A stretch of DNA of 64,000 bases from Lachnospiraceae bacterium. GTDB lineage: Bacteria; Bacillota; Clostridia; Lachnospirales; Lachnospiraceae. Both the position numbers and the translations under genes were made by a program. Shown here piece by piece: positions 42,510 through 51,357 of the stretch. The notes under the pieces were generated by a model, which was given only the letters and a program-made list of their open reading frames with translations, did not search any database and was not told the origin of the DNA. The stretch lies in assembly GCA_021205385.1 (NCBI GenBank), contig JAJPXQ010000097.1:54539-118538 (forward strand). The letters are read 5' to 3'. Numbering within the stretch: the first letter of the stretch is position 1; every line of letters starts with the position of its first letter.

Positions 42510-43363
42510 CATATTCCTCCCATCAGAAGCTCTATCACAAGGCCCCAGAATACACCGAGTATATAGAGCGTCCCGATGATCCTGACCGTCTGCCTTCTGT
42601 CGCGATTCTGGCGCAGCAGCACGAGCAGCCCGACTCCCGCATTTACCAGCAGTCCGGCCATCGCCGAACCCAGGCTCAGCACACCCGCAAGATAAAGTTC
42701 CGTAAGCACAACCGACGAGGCACAGTTCGGAATCAGTCCAACCAGTGCGCACACGAACTGCCCCAGCACCGGCACACCGCCCAGCAGACCTGCGAGCGCC
42801 TCCTCGCCAATCAGAACGATCACAAGATTCAGCACAAAGGAAACAAGGAGAATGTAAACAAATACCTCCGCCGCGTGCCGCAGAGCGCTCAGCACCAGTC
42901 GTCCGCGGCCGCTCTGCCCATCATGACTCTGATGGGAATGTACGTGTGCGCTGTCCTGTCCTTTTCGTTCATCATGAATCACGAGATCCACGAGAAAGCC
43001 GCTTATCATTCCGACGACCGCCTTGATCGCAAGCATCTTCCCGATCAGCCCCGGCGCTGCCGCTTCCGAGAGCAGTACCGGCAACATCTCGTCCGAAGTG
43101 GACAGGTAGACTGCAAAAAGCGTCCCGAGTGTGATCACACGGCCGGCATACAGACTCGACGCCGCCGCTGAAAACCCGCACTGCGGGAGCAGGCCAAAAA
43201 GCGCGCCCCAGAATGGCCCGGAACGCCGGGCAGCGCCGAGCCGCCTGCGCCCTGCCGCACCTGCCCGGTGTTCAAGCAGCTCGATCAGCAGGTAAGTCAG
43301 GAACAAAAACGGCAGGAGCCGGACACTGTCCTTCACGGTATCCATGATAACATCAAAAAGCAT
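42509..43363 (-). CDS. Putative metal/arsenic-type permease (ArsP_2-like, putative manganese transporter)
   Basis: A 284-residue membrane protein with two repeated halves, each carrying a similar signature: LLPQCGFSAAASSLYAGRVITLGTL and LIPNCASSVVLTELYLAGVLSLGS. A central hydrophilic loop is rich in His (HVHSHQSHDG). This corresponds to the ArsP_2/putative manganese transporter family. Cys and Pro-Gln/Asn-Cys residues in the repeats may bind the substrate. I place the start at 43363, where AAGGGA is nine bases away; an ATG three codons earlier is possible. Co-transcribed with a Fur-family repressor, so expression is probably metal-controlled. Confidence 0.78.
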   Translation of the reverse strand: MLFDVIMDTVKDSVRLLPFLFLTYLLIELLEHRAGAAGRRRLGAARRSGPFWGALFGLLPQCGFSAAASSLYAGRVITLGTLFAVYLSTSDEMLPVLLSEAAAPGLIGKMLAIKAVVGMISGFLVDLVIHDERKGQDSAHVHSHQSHDGQSGRGRLVLSALRHAAEVFVYILLVSFVLNLVIVLIGEEALAGLLGGVPVLGQFVCALVGLIPNCASSVVLTELYLAGVLSLGSAMAGLLVNAGVGLLVLLRQNRDRRQTVRIIGTLYILGVFWGLVIELLMGGI

Positions 43364-43387
43364 CTTTGTCATTCCCTTCGTCTGTTT

Positions 43388-43410
43388 TGCAAATAATTTG
43401 CATTTGCAAA
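43388..43410 (-). promoter_or_regulatory. Fur-family operator (7-1-7 palindrome) before the permease-fur operon
   Basis: TGCAAATAATTTGCA (43388-43402) is a perfect 7-1-7 inverted repeat, the typical Fur-family box. It overlaps a second dyad, TTTGCATTTGCAAA (43397-43410), so two dimers could bind. The boxes lie just downstream of the -10 and upstream of the start codon. The Fur-type gene in this operon is the obvious ligand (autoregulation). Confidence 0.8.
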
Positions 43411-43423
43411 ACATTTGCGTTTT

Positions 43424-43451
43424 ATTATACAGACTTCTTGCAGAATGTCAA
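43424..43451 (-). promoter_or_regulatory. Promoter of the permease-fur operon
   Basis: On the minus strand a perfect TTGACA (43446-43451) and a perfect TATAAT (43424-43429) with a 16-base spacer. Transcription would start within the Fur-family box. Confidence 0.75.
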
Positions 43452-43470
43452 GATCCTGAATAATTTGGCA

Positions 43471-43499
43471 GAATATTGTTTTTCTGTCTGCACATACTA
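43471..43499 (+). promoter_or_regulatory. Sigma-G-like forespore promoter of the SASP gene
   Basis: GAATA (43471-43475) and CATACTA (43493-43499) with a 17-base spacer match the sigma-G pattern (GNATR, about 17-18, CATNNTA), 41 bases before the SASP start codon. This fits forespore-specific expression of spore DNA-protecting proteins. Confidence 0.7.
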
Positions 43500-43540
43500 T
43501 GACTGCAACACCAAACAGAAGAACAAAGGAGGAATTTCTT

Positions 43541-43744
43541 ATGTCAGGTTCTACGAATAAGGCTTCCGTACCGGAGGCAAAGGGCGCCCTCGACCGTTTT
43601 AAGTATGAGGTAGCGAGCGAGATCGGCGTGCCGCTGAAGGACGGCTACAACGGCGACCTTACCTCGAAGGAGAATGGATCAGTGGGCGGTTATATGGTGA
43701 AGAAGATGATCGAAGCCCAGGAGCGCCAGATGGCGGGCAAATAG
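43541..43744 (+). CDS. Alpha/beta-type small acid-soluble spore protein
   Basis: A 67-residue protein with the SASP signatures: ALDRFKYEVASEIGVPL (including the GPR protease cleavage region around YEVASEIGV) and GDLTSKENGSVGGYMVKKMIE. It binds and protects spore DNA and is degraded on germination. Excellent ribosome binding site (AAAGGAGG). It is a lone plus-strand gene in a minus-strand region, flanked by its own sigma-G-like promoter and a terminator. Direct evidence that the organism sporulates. Confidence 0.95.
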   Translation: MSGSTNKASVPEAKGALDRFKYEVASEIGVPLKDGYNGDLTSKENGSVGGYMVKKMIEAQERQMAGK

Positions 43745-43756
43745 ACAGTTCCAAAA

Positions 43757-43797
43757 AAGACCTCCGGCGGCCCAGTGCGGCTGCCGGAGGTCTTTTT
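43757..43797. terminator. Bidirectional terminator between SASP and metF2
   Basis: A 12-bp perfect stem (43757-43768 with 43783-43794) flanked by A-runs on the left and T-runs on the right, so it can stop both the rightward SASP transcript and the leftward metF2 transcript. Confidence 0.85.
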
Positions 43798-43812
43798 ACA
43801 TTTTTTTTCATC

Positions 43813-44739
43813 TTAATCGATCGTAAGTCCTGCTTTTTCGAGAATCTTCGGAACGTTACGCTCCGCGCCGATCGCCATGATATGTACGCCGTCGCAGATG
43901 CCCTCTTCCTTGATCTTCGCGATCATCTCAGCGGCCATCTCGATACCGAGCTGTGTCGGCAGGCCCTTGACGCCCTTCTCCTTGCCCTCGGCGGCAGCCG
44001 CGGCGAGACGGTCGATCATGTCCTGCGGCACCGCAATGCCCGGGACATTCTCATTCATGTACTTCGCCATGCCGGCGGCTTTCAGCGGAATGATACCGGC
44101 CATGATGTGCGTCTTGATACCGGCCTTATCCACTTCGTCCATGAAGCGCTTCAGGCTGTCAAGGTCAAAAATACCCTGTGTCTGGATGTACTGCGCGCCT
44201 GCGTCAACCTTCTGGCGCAGCTTGTTGATCTGCAGGAACTGCGGCTCATAGACCGGCGTCACCACCGCGCCCTTGTAGAAGTTCGGCGCGCCTCCGTCGA
44301 TATCGTTGCCGCCGCAATCCTTTCCGGTGATCTCCATCAGGGAAAGCATGTTCAGGATACCGACCGAATCCAGATCGTAGACCGGCTTCGACTGACTGCA
44401 GTCGCCGACCGTCGGATGATCACCGGTCAGAGCCAGCATCGTGTCAATGCCAAATGCCGCCGCGGAGAGCATATCGCCCATAATTCCCATACGGCTGCGG
44501 TCGCGTCCCGTCACCTGAATGATCGGCTCAAGTCCGGCCTGCTTCAGCTTAATGCAGAGTCCCAGAGAAGAGGCCTTCAGGCAGGCAGACTGCATGTCCG
44601 TCACGTTGACGCCATGCACCTTGCCCTTCAGGAGCTCTGCCGACGCCATCTGTTCTGTAAAATCATATCCCTTCGGGGGAGCCATCTCCACGGTAATACC
44701 AAATTTTCCGCTTTCCAGCGCATTCTTTAACATTCCCAT
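43813..44739 (-). CDS. metF: Methylenetetrahydrofolate reductase MetF, copy 2
   Basis: A 308-residue MetF-family protein (GITVEMAPPKGYDFTEQM; MLALTGDHPTVGDCSQSK) clearly homologous to but diverged from copy 1. The ATG at 44739 overlaps the metV2 stop (TGATG) and has GGGGG eight bases upstream; an adjacent GTG is also possible. Forms a two-gene metV2-metF2 operon without rnfC2, so its electron donor may differ from the rnfC2-linked complex. Confidence 0.92.
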   Translation of the reverse strand: MGMLKNALESGKFGITVEMAPPKGYDFTEQMASAELLKGKVHGVNVTDMQSACLKASSLGLCIKLKQAGLEPIIQVTGRDRSRMGIMGDMLSAAAFGIDTMLALTGDHPTVGDCSQSKPVYDLDSVGILNMLSLMEITGKDCGGNDIDGGAPNFYKGAVVTPVYEPQFLQINKLRQKVDAGAQYIQTQGIFDLDSLKRFMDEVDKAGIKTHIMAGIIPLKAAGMAKYMNENVPGIAVPQDMIDRLAAAAAEGKEKGVKGLPTQLGIEMAAEMIAKIKEEGICDGVHIMAIGAERNVPKILEKAGLTID

Positions 44740-45386
44740 CACTTATTCCCCCTGATATTGATTGTTCTCGGATAGGCGACCTTCTCATAACCCTTGTCAT
44801 CGCGCCGCTTCTCAAGCAAGTCGAGCTTGCCAAGGGCTTCCAGGCGCTTGTAAATCAGGATCCAGGCACAGTCGTTCTCCGGATTGACCTCGCACTTGCC
44901 GTTCTTCGCTCCGCCGCAGGGGCCGTTCACGAGCGACTTCGCACAGCGGGTGATCGGGCAGATGCCGCCGGTCGTGCCGAGCATGCAGTCGCCGCACAGA
45001 TGACAGGCCTCCTCAAACAGGCCGAAACGCACCGCCTCGCCGAGGAACATCGTGTTGTTCGACGGATAGACCGGCACCGGACTGTGGTTCGCCGCCACCT
45101 GTACGCCGTCGCCGCAGGACATGCAGACGACCGCGTCCGGACATTCCTTCGTCAGCTTCTTCATGGCTGTCTTCACGCCCATATTCATGCAGCAGTAATC
45201 CGCCATACCGGTGGCCACTACGGTCTTGCCCTGCGACTCAAGATACTCCTTGAGCGCCTTAACCTCAGGCTCACCGCCTGTCGCGCAGGCCGTCGCGCAG
45301 CTGCCGCAGCCGAGAATTGCGATCTTCTGCGCGTCACCGATCATGGCCATGAGCTCTTCTATCGGTTTTTTCTTTGTGATGATCAT
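44739..45386 (-). CDS. metV: MetV-type partner of MetF, copy 2
   Basis: A 215-residue MetV protein. Unlike copy 1 it keeps the N-terminal Cys cluster (LGCGSCATACATGG, then YCCMNMG) as well as the C-terminal array (CGDCMLGTTGGICPITRC, GPCGGAKNGKCEV). The start has AAAGGAG and lies behind a sigma-A-like promoter at 45421-45449 lacking the G-tract operator. Overlaps metF2, with which it likely forms a complex. Confidence 0.9.
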   Translation of the reverse strand: MIITKKKPIEELMAMIGDAQKIAILGCGSCATACATGGEPEVKALKEYLESQGKTVVATGMADYCCMNMGVKTAMKKLTKECPDAVVCMSCGDGVQVAANHSPVPVYPSNNTMFLGEAVRFGLFEEACHLCGDCMLGTTGGICPITRCAKSLVNGPCGGAKNGKCEVNPENDCAWILIYKRLEALGKLDLLEKRRDDKGYEKVAYPRTINIRGNK

Positions 45387-45420
45387 GATGCCATCTCCTT
45401 TAGTTTTATATGATTTTTAT

Positions 45421-45449
45421 ATTTTAGTACAAGTCCCGGTTTTTTTCAA
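45421..45449 (-). promoter_or_regulatory. Promoter of metV2-metF2
   Basis: On the minus strand TTGAAA (45444-45449) and TAAAAT (45421-45426) with a 17-base spacer, 35 bases before the metV2 start. No G-tract palindrome is present, unlike the promoter of the rnfC2-metV1-metF1 operon. Confidence 0.7.
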
Positions 45450-45475
45450 TGCACATTGTGAAGAAATTCGCAAAT

Positions 45476-47230
45476 TCATTCTTCCACGTCCTCCAGCACC
45501 AGCGCTTCCTCCTTCTCAATCCCCAGATAGGGCAGAATATTTTCAAAAATATCCCGCACAACCGGCGCGCAGACGGTACCGCCGTAATAGGTCCCCTGCG
45601 GATTGTAGACAATGCAGAGCGCCAGCACCTGCGGGTCGTCCGCCGGGGCGAAGCCCAGGAAGGAGGAAATGTACTTGTTCGCGCTGCGCGGCAGGGTCTG
45701 GGAGGTCGCGGTCTTGCCGCCGATCCGGTAGCCCGGGATGTAGGCCTTATTGCCGCCGCCCTCGGAGACGACCTTCTCCAGGATCTCGCGCATCTGAGCG
45801 GAGACCTCCTCCGTCACAATGCCGTCCGCCTCCTCATATTGGAAGGTCTTCAGCACATTTCCCTCCTGATCTTCGACCGCCACCGCGAAGTGCGGCGTCA
45901 CCCGGCGGCCCCCGTTGATCACGGAGCTCGCCATCACGGCGAGCTGCACCGGCGTGATCTGGAAGGACTGCCCGAAGCTCATCGTCGCGAGTTCGACCTC
46001 GCCAATATTTTCCGGCTCGTGCATGATCGTGGAGGCCTCGCCGGGGATGTCGATACCGGTCTTCGTGAGCAGGCCGTAGTCGGTAAAATACTGGTAGTAG
46101 AGCTTCGCGCCCATCTTGAGCCCCATCGTCATCAGGGCGGGATTACAGCTGTGCTCCATGGCTTCGGTAAAGGTCTGCGTCCCATGTCCCGTCGTCTTCG
46201 CGCAGCGGATCTTCCGGTCCTCGACAATCTTATAGCCGGGACAGGAGAAGGTATCGCTCAGAGTGGATGTCCCCGACAAGAGCGCCGCGGATGAAGTAAA
46301 GATTTTAAAGGTAGAGCCCGGCTCATAGGTGTCGTTGACGCACTGGTTGCGCCACATCTGATTGAGCGCGTCCTGATATTCCGCGTCCGTCATCGAGGAG
46401 CTGTCCTCCCCGGTGTTCAGCGTGTAAGGGTCATTCAGGTCGAACTCCGGCGCATTGACGCAGGCATAGATTTCTCCATTCTGCGGGTTCATGATCAGGA
46501 TCGACACATAGTCGGCTTCCTTCGCCTCCAGAAGCTTCAGAGCCTCCTGCTGTGCGTAAGCCTGAATGCTGTAGTCCAGGCTGAGCACCAGATTATTTCC
46601 GGGGACGGACTCGACACGCTCCTCCTTCGCGTTCTCGATCTCGATGCCGCGGGCGTCGGTCAGCGTCAGGATCGTGCCGGGAATGCCTTCGAGATACTCG
46701 TCGTATTTCACCTCCAGGCCAATAATCCCCTGATTGTCACTGCCTGTGAAGCCGAGCACTTTGGAAGCCAGCTCCCCATATGGATAATAGCGCTTATAAT
46801 CCTCGTCGACCTTCACACCCGCGTAACCGTAAGCGCGGATGGCATCCCCGACTTCAATATCTACGTTGGACTTGACGCGTTCAATGGAACTGACCTTTTC
46901 CACCCGCTTTCGCGCTTCCTCCTCACTGATTCCAAGTTCTCTGACCAGCATGGCGATCACGCCCTCGGGGTCCTCAATCTGGCTGTGGATGACAGAGATT
47001 GTGCAGACCGACTCATTGTCCGCCAGCACCGCGCCGTTCCGGTCGAGAATCTGTCCGCGCGCGGCCTTGACACTGCGCTCGCGCTCATGCAGGTCCTGCG
47101 CCAGCTCCTGGTAATATTCTGACTCAAAGATCATCAGATGAACGAGCCGCCCGACGAGCACAAGCATCAGCAGCAGGCAAATAGCAAAAACCAGCACGAT
47201 TTTCTTTCTGTGAAAGGTCTTACAGCGCAA
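45476..47230 (-). CDS. Class B penicillin-binding protein (FtsI/SpoVD-like), KTA variant
   Basis: A 584-residue peptidoglycan transpeptidase with an N-terminal membrane anchor (about 11-33), PBP dimerisation domain, and transpeptidase domain with STFK (Ser 306, Lys 309) and SCN (361-363). The third motif reads KTAT (506-509) where KTG is usual. No PASTA domains. The only reasonable start is a TTG at 47230, lying in the T-tract of the upstream terminator with GAGGTG in the hairpin's 3' arm. A role in septal or spore-cortex synthesis is likely; FtsI and SpoVD cannot be separated by eye. Confidence 0.88.
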   Translation of the reverse strand: MRCKTFHRKKIVLVFAICLLLMLVLVGRLVHLMIFESEYYQELAQDLHERERSVKAARGQILDRNGAVLADNESVCTISVIHSQIEDPEGVIAMLVRELGISEEEARKRVEKVSSIERVKSNVDIEVGDAIRAYGYAGVKVDEDYKRYYPYGELASKVLGFTGSDNQGIIGLEVKYDEYLEGIPGTILTLTDARGIEIENAKEERVESVPGNNLVLSLDYSIQAYAQQEALKLLEAKEADYVSILIMNPQNGEIYACVNAPEFDLNDPYTLNTGEDSSSMTDAEYQDALNQMWRNQCVNDTYEPGSTFKIFTSSAALLSGTSTLSDTFSCPGYKIVEDRKIRCAKTTGHGTQTFTEAMEHSCNPALMTMGLKMGAKLYYQYFTDYGLLTKTGIDIPGEASTIMHEPENIGEVELATMSFGQSFQITPVQLAVMASSVINGGRRVTPHFAVAVEDQEGNVLKTFQYEEADGIVTEEVSAQMREILEKVVSEGGGNKAYIPGYRIGGKTATSQTLPRSANKYISSFLGFAPADDPQVLALCIVYNPQGTYYGGTVCAPVVRDIFENILPYLGIEKEEALVLEDVEE

Positions 47231-47234
47231 AAAA

Positions 47235-47272
47235 ACACCTCATAAGATCCATTTTTCTATCTTATGAGGTGT
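47235..47272 (-). terminator. Terminator between the two PBP genes, overlapping the next gene's RBS
   Basis: A 14-bp perfect stem (47235-47248 with 47259-47272, ten-base loop) followed on the minus strand by seven T residues. It ends the upstream PBP transcript. The T-run leads directly into the TTG start at 47230 of the downstream PBP, and that gene's only ribosome binding site (GAGGTG) is in the 3' arm of the stem. Confidence 0.85.
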
Positions 47273-47292
47273 CTGAACTTCTTATTCTATCC

Positions 47293-49455
47293 CTACTCTG
47301 TCGGATTCTCGTCCTCATCCTCCGACAGCGCGTCCTCCGGCTCGACGTCCACCAGATTGTCATTGACCGGCGTGTCGCCGAGCACATCGTCGGAGTCCTC
47401 GGTCTCCGGATCCGGCATCGTCACCGTCTCCCCGGTCTGCGGATCGACCAGCGTGCCTTCCTCAGTCTCCTCTTCCTCCTCCGTCTCTTCGCTTTCTTCC
47501 GTGCTCTCCTCTTCTTCCGCTTCGATCTCATCCAGCAGATCCTCCGGGATTTCTTCCGTCTGCGGAATATTCAGGTAAGGCAGAGCCTCCTCCATAATAT
47601 TCTTCCAGATCTCAATCGCGTAGGAGGCGCTGGACTGCTTCTCCGCGTTCGGCTCGTCCACGATCACATAGAGCACCACCTGCGGGTTGTCCGCCGGGGC
47701 GAAGCCGATGAAGGAGACCAGATAATTGGTCTTATCTCTCGGAATTTTCTCAGCCGTACCGGTCTTTCCTCCGAGCGAATAGCCTGCGATGCGTGCATTG
47801 CGTCCGGTCGGCGTATTGCCGTTCGCGTCGTCATCTCCGTAGATTGTCTCATAGAGATACTGCCGGATGATGTCCGAGGTCTTCGATGAGATCGGCTCGC
47901 GCAGCACGGTCGGTTCAATCGTCTCTATGGTTCCGCCGTCGCTGTCGAGAATCTTGCTGACTACATGAGGCTGATAATAATAACCTCCGTTGATACAGGC
48001 ACAGAAGGCCGCCGCCATCTGCACCATCGTCACATTGTAGTTCTGTCCGAAGGAGTTCGTCGCCAGGTCCGTGCTGCCCATGATCAGGCTGCTCTCGCTC
48101 GTCGCCATACTCTCGGAGTAATAGATGAGGCTGTCAGTCCTCGCCTCGCCCGGCAGATCAATGCCGGTCCGCAGCCCCAGATTGAACAGATTCTGATAGG
48201 TCGAAAAATTGTCGGTCCCCAGCTTCGATGCGATCTGCATCAGCGCGTCGTTGCAGGAAAAGGTGAGCGCCCCCTGCAGGTCGATGATCCCGTGTCCGGA
48301 GCGGTGGGAACAGTAGATCGTATAACCCCCCACCTCCTGATAGCCGTCGCAGAGGAAGGTTTCCCCGTCATAGACCGCACCGGTCTCGAGCGCCGCCGCG
48401 ATCGTCAGCGGCTTCGCAACGGAGCCGGGCTCATAGGTATCGCTGACACAGTAATTCCGCCAGAGCTCATTGAGCGCTTCCAGCCGCTCGTCCTCCGTGA
48501 GCAGCGCGGCTTCCTCCTCGGTGTAAACGCCGTTCGCCACCAGATCGTAAGGGTTGTTGAGATCATAGGTCCGGTTGCTGGCCATCGCCAGGATCTCGCC
48601 GGTGTTGGGATCCATCATGATCGCTGCAGCCGTCGAGCTGCCGTCGCCCTCGCGGTAATTGTCCGTATATTTCTCCTGAAACTCGGTGATCGCTTCCTCC
48701 ACGATGCGCTGCAGCGTCACATCGATCGTCGAGACAACGCTATAGCCGTCCACAGCGGCCTGCACCGTTGTCTCCTGTTCCATATCCTCATTGAGATAAT
48801 TGTAGCTGCGCCCGTTCTCGCCGTTCAGGATGCTCGAATACTCCTGCTCGATGCCGTACTGTCCGACATCTCCGGATACCGTATAACCGATCACATTGCA
48901 GGCAAGAGAGTCATAAGGATAGGTGCGCACGTAGGTGTCCTCCATCCAGACGCCTGCAATACGGCTGCCGTCCTCGTCCGCGAGATCCTCAAACTCCTGC
49001 ACCTCGTCCTTGCTCAGCTCCTTCGCGAGCACGACATAGTGACTGTCTTTTTTCTCCTCCATGATCGTATCGAGCTCACTGCGATCCAGGCCAAAACAGT
49101 CTGCCAGCGCCTGCAGCGTCGGCTCCACATAATCCTCCTCAGCGTCCTCATCATAATATTCCCAGAGTACGCCCGGATCCAGAATCACATTATACTTCTT
49201 TTCACTGGTCGCCAGCACGGTCCCGTTGCGGTCATAGATATCGCCGCGCTTGTAGGGCAGCGTTGTACTGTTTGTATCCTGCTGGGAGAGCACCCGCTTC
49301 GTGTACTGTTCTCCGCTGACCCGGTTGATATAAACCAGCCGGACAATGATGCCGAGCAGAATCCCTATGATGATCACGAAAAGCAGCGCCAGCTTTCGCT
49401 TCATCTTCAGCGTTATTTGTTGTTTTTTTGTCAGTTTTTTCTTTCTTCGGGGCAC
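47293..49455 (-). CDS. Class B penicillin-binding protein (FtsI-like) with acidic C-terminal tail
   Basis: A 720-residue transpeptidase with a basic N terminus (PRRKKKLTKKQQ), one membrane anchor (about 19-41), a dimerisation domain, and transpeptidase motifs SVAK, SCN and KTGTAEK. After the catalytic domain comes a roughly 80-residue, extremely Glu/Asp/Thr-rich tail (e.g. EAEEEESTEESEETEEEEE), probably disordered. The start is a GTG behind AGAGGAG. Its place after rsmH and ftsL is the classic position of ftsI/pbpB in the dcw cluster, so it is the likely septal PBP. Confidence 0.9.
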   Translation of the reverse strand: MPRRKKKLTKKQQITLKMKRKLALLFVIIIGILLGIIVRLVYINRVSGEQYTKRVLSQQDTNSTTLPYKRGDIYDRNGTVLATSEKKYNVILDPGVLWEYYDEDAEEDYVEPTLQALADCFGLDRSELDTIMEEKKDSHYVVLAKELSKDEVQEFEDLADEDGSRIAGVWMEDTYVRTYPYDSLACNVIGYTVSGDVGQYGIEQEYSSILNGENGRSYNYLNEDMEQETTVQAAVDGYSVVSTIDVTLQRIVEEAITEFQEKYTDNYREGDGSSTAAAIMMDPNTGEILAMASNRTYDLNNPYDLVANGVYTEEEAALLTEDERLEALNELWRNYCVSDTYEPGSVAKPLTIAAALETGAVYDGETFLCDGYQEVGGYTIYCSHRSGHGIIDLQGALTFSCNDALMQIASKLGTDNFSTYQNLFNLGLRTGIDLPGEARTDSLIYYSESMATSESSLIMGSTDLATNSFGQNYNVTMVQMAAAFCACINGGYYYQPHVVSKILDSDGGTIETIEPTVLREPISSKTSDIIRQYLYETIYGDDDANGNTPTGRNARIAGYSLGGKTGTAEKIPRDKTNYLVSFIGFAPADNPQVVLYVIVDEPNAEKQSSASYAIEIWKNIMEEALPYLNIPQTEEIPEDLLDEIEAEEEESTEESEETEEEEETEEGTLVDPQTGETVTMPDPETEDSDDVLGDTPVNDNLVDVEPEDALSEDEDENPTE

Positions 49456-49471
49456 AGAAATCTCCTCTTAC

Positions 49472-49924
49472 TTATTCCGTCGGGATCTCCCCGTTCTGTC
49501 GCACATAGTCGTCCGTCCCGCTGTCATACAGAATGACCTGAGACGAATCCGCGTAAACCATGCCCAGTTCCTCCGTCGCGACCTCTCGGATGTACTCCAG
49601 ATCGACCGCAGACATGATACGCGTATAATAATCATCGTTCTCCGTCCGCAGCTCTTCGAGTTCTGATTCCAGAGAGGAAATATTCTTCACTCTGCTGGTT
49701 GTCTCCGCCTGCAGCTGCAGATAATTGACACAGGACCACATCAGCAGGCAGGCCGCCGCGATGAGGAAAAAAGTGTAAATAATATTGACATACTGTACGC
49801 TGTTTTTTTTCGTCTGCCGGTATTCCCGCCGCCGGGGCCGTTCGCTCCTGCGCGGTTCCTCCTGCGGCTGCAGTCTGCGTACCGTATTCCCTTCAATCGC
49901 ACTGCGACCTCTCCTGGCTGCCAT
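49472..49924 (-). CDS. FtsL-like cell division protein
   Basis: A 150-residue bitopic protein: a basic cytoplasmic head rich in Arg (about 1-45), one membrane helix (about 47-67), and a short extracellular coiled coil (LQAETTSRVKNISSLESELEEL). This is the FtsL/DivIC shape. It lies between rsmH and the septal PBP, exactly where ftsL is found, so it is probably part of the FtsL-DivIC-DivIB complex. Confidence 0.83.
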   Translation of the reverse strand: MAARRGRSAIEGNTVRRLQPQEEPRRSERPRRREYRQTKKNSVQYVNIIYTFFLIAAACLLMWSCVNYLQLQAETTSRVKNISSLESELEELRTENDDYYTRIMSAVDLEYIREVATEELGMVYADSSQVILYDSGTDDYVRQNGEIPTE

Positions 49925-49946
49925 GTTTCAAGTCCTCCCTGTCCGC

Positions 49947-50882
49947 TCATCCTCGCTCGAAGACGCGCAGCTTCGCGCTCTTGGAGCGGTTATTCTCCCT
50001 CAATTCCTCTTCGCCCGGAAGAATGGGCTTTCTCGTAAGTACTCTTCCCTTCGGCTGCTTCCCGCACACGCAGACCGGAAAATCCGGCGGGCAGGTACAG
50101 GGATGCTCGTTCCTGCGAAACGCGTTCTTCACGATCCGGTCCTCCAGAGAGTGGAAGGTGATCACGCAGAGCCTTCCTCCCGGATTCAGAAAATCGATCA
50201 GATCATCCAGTGAATCCTCAAGCACCTCCAGCTCCTGGTTCAGCTCGATCCGGATCGCCTGGAAGGTCTGCTTGGCCGGATGCCCCTTCTGCATCCGGAC
50301 CCGCGCGGGAATCGCCGCCTTGATGATCTCCACGAGCTCTCCCGTCGTCTCGACCGGTTTTTGCGCCCGTGCCTGTACAATGTGCTTCGCAATGTTCTTT
50401 GCAAATTTATCTTCCCCGTAGTCACGGATGACACGGTATAATTCCATCTCGCTGTAGCCGTTGACGATGTCCGCGGCTGTCCGCTCCTGCCGCTGGTCCA
50501 TCCGCATGTCGAGCCGCGCGTCCTCCCGGTAGGAAAAGCCCCGCTCCGCCTCGTCAAGCTGATAGGAGGAAACCCCGAGATCCAGCAGGATGCCGTCAAC
50601 GCCGGATACGCCTCTGTCCTCCAGCTGCGCTCTCATCTGCTCATAATTTCCACGGATGATCGTCACGCGCTCTTCAAAGGGTTTCAAACGCTCCGTCGCC
50701 GCCGCGATCGCCGCCGCGTCTTGGTCAATCCCGTAGAAATGTCCCTGTCCGTAAAGCCTTCTGCACACCTCGAAGGCATGTCCGCCGCCACCGAGCGTTC
50801 CGTCGGCATAGATCCCGTCAGGCCGGATGTGGAGCTGTTCGATCGTCTCCGCAAGCAGTACGGAGTAATGACTGAATTCCAT
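49947..50882 (-). CDS. rsmH: 16S rRNA (cytosine-1402-N4)-methyltransferase RsmH (MraW)
   Basis: A 311-residue SAM-dependent methyltransferase with the MraW start ([13 protein letters not shown]), the SAM motif [14 protein letters not shown] (about 26-39), [10 protein letters not shown], and the C-terminal [14 protein letters not shown]. Methylates the 30S decoding site. Placed between mraZ and ftsL, the conserved dcw order. Normal length. Confidence 0.97.
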   Translation of the reverse strand: MEFSHYSVLLAETIEQLHIRPDGIYADGTLGGGGHAFEVCRRLYGQGHFYGIDQDAAAIAAATERLKPFEERVTIIRGNYEQMRAQLEDRGVSGVDGILLDLGVSSYQLDEAERGFSYREDARLDMRMDQRQERTAADIVNGYSEMELYRVIRDYGEDKFAKNIAKHIVQARAQKPVETTGELVEIIKAAIPARVRMQKGHPAKQTFQAIRIELNQELEVLEDSLDDLIDFLNPGGRLCVITFHSLEDRIVKNAFRRNEHPCTCPPDFPVCVCGKQPKGRVLTRKPILPGEEELRENNRSKSAKLRVFERG

Positions 50883-50892
50883 AGGATCCGCC

Positions 50893-51324
50893 TCACTCTC
50901 TGCCGCTTAAGTAGTTCAGATGGCTCGCGATCGTGTCCATATCGCTGAAATCGGCGTTCTGCTTCCAGTGCTCCTCGTTCCAGATCTCGATGTGATCAAG
51001 CATACCTGCCAGCAGCACGTCCTTCTCCAGGCCCGCGAACTCTCTGAGCGTCACGGGAAGCAGGATGCGCCCCTGCTTGTCCAGCTCGCAGGTGCAGGCT
51101 CCGGCAATGAGAAAACGGGTGAAAAGTCTCGCGTTCTTATCCGTGAGCGGGAGCTTCTTCAATTCCCCGACGTAGGCTTCCCAGCTGTCCATCGGATACA
51201 CGAAAAGACAGCCATCCAATCCCCTCGTCACCACAAATTCCGCGCCGAGCAGCTCACGGAATTTCGAAGGCATGATCAGCCTGCCCTTGGGATCGATCGT
51301 ATGTCTGTACTCACCCATGAACAT
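50893..51324 (-). CDS. mraZ: Transcriptional regulator MraZ
   Basis: A 143-residue protein of two SpoVT/AbrB-like halves, each with the DXXXR core: [21 protein letters not shown] and the later [17 protein letters not shown]. It represses its own division operon. I chose the ATG at 51324 (MFMGEYRHT) with GAGGG eight bases upstream. Phased MraZ-type boxes lie just before it. Confidence 0.96.
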   Translation of the reverse strand: MFMGEYRHTIDPKGRLIMPSKFRELLGAEFVVTRGLDGCLFVYPMDSWEAYVGELKKLPLTDKNARLFTRFLIAGACTCELDKQGRILLPVTLREFAGLEKDVLLAGMLDHIEIWNEEHWKQNADFSDMDTIASHLNYLSGRE

Positions 51325-51357
51325 GCGCGTCACCCTCTTTCACGGGGCGGAAATCCT

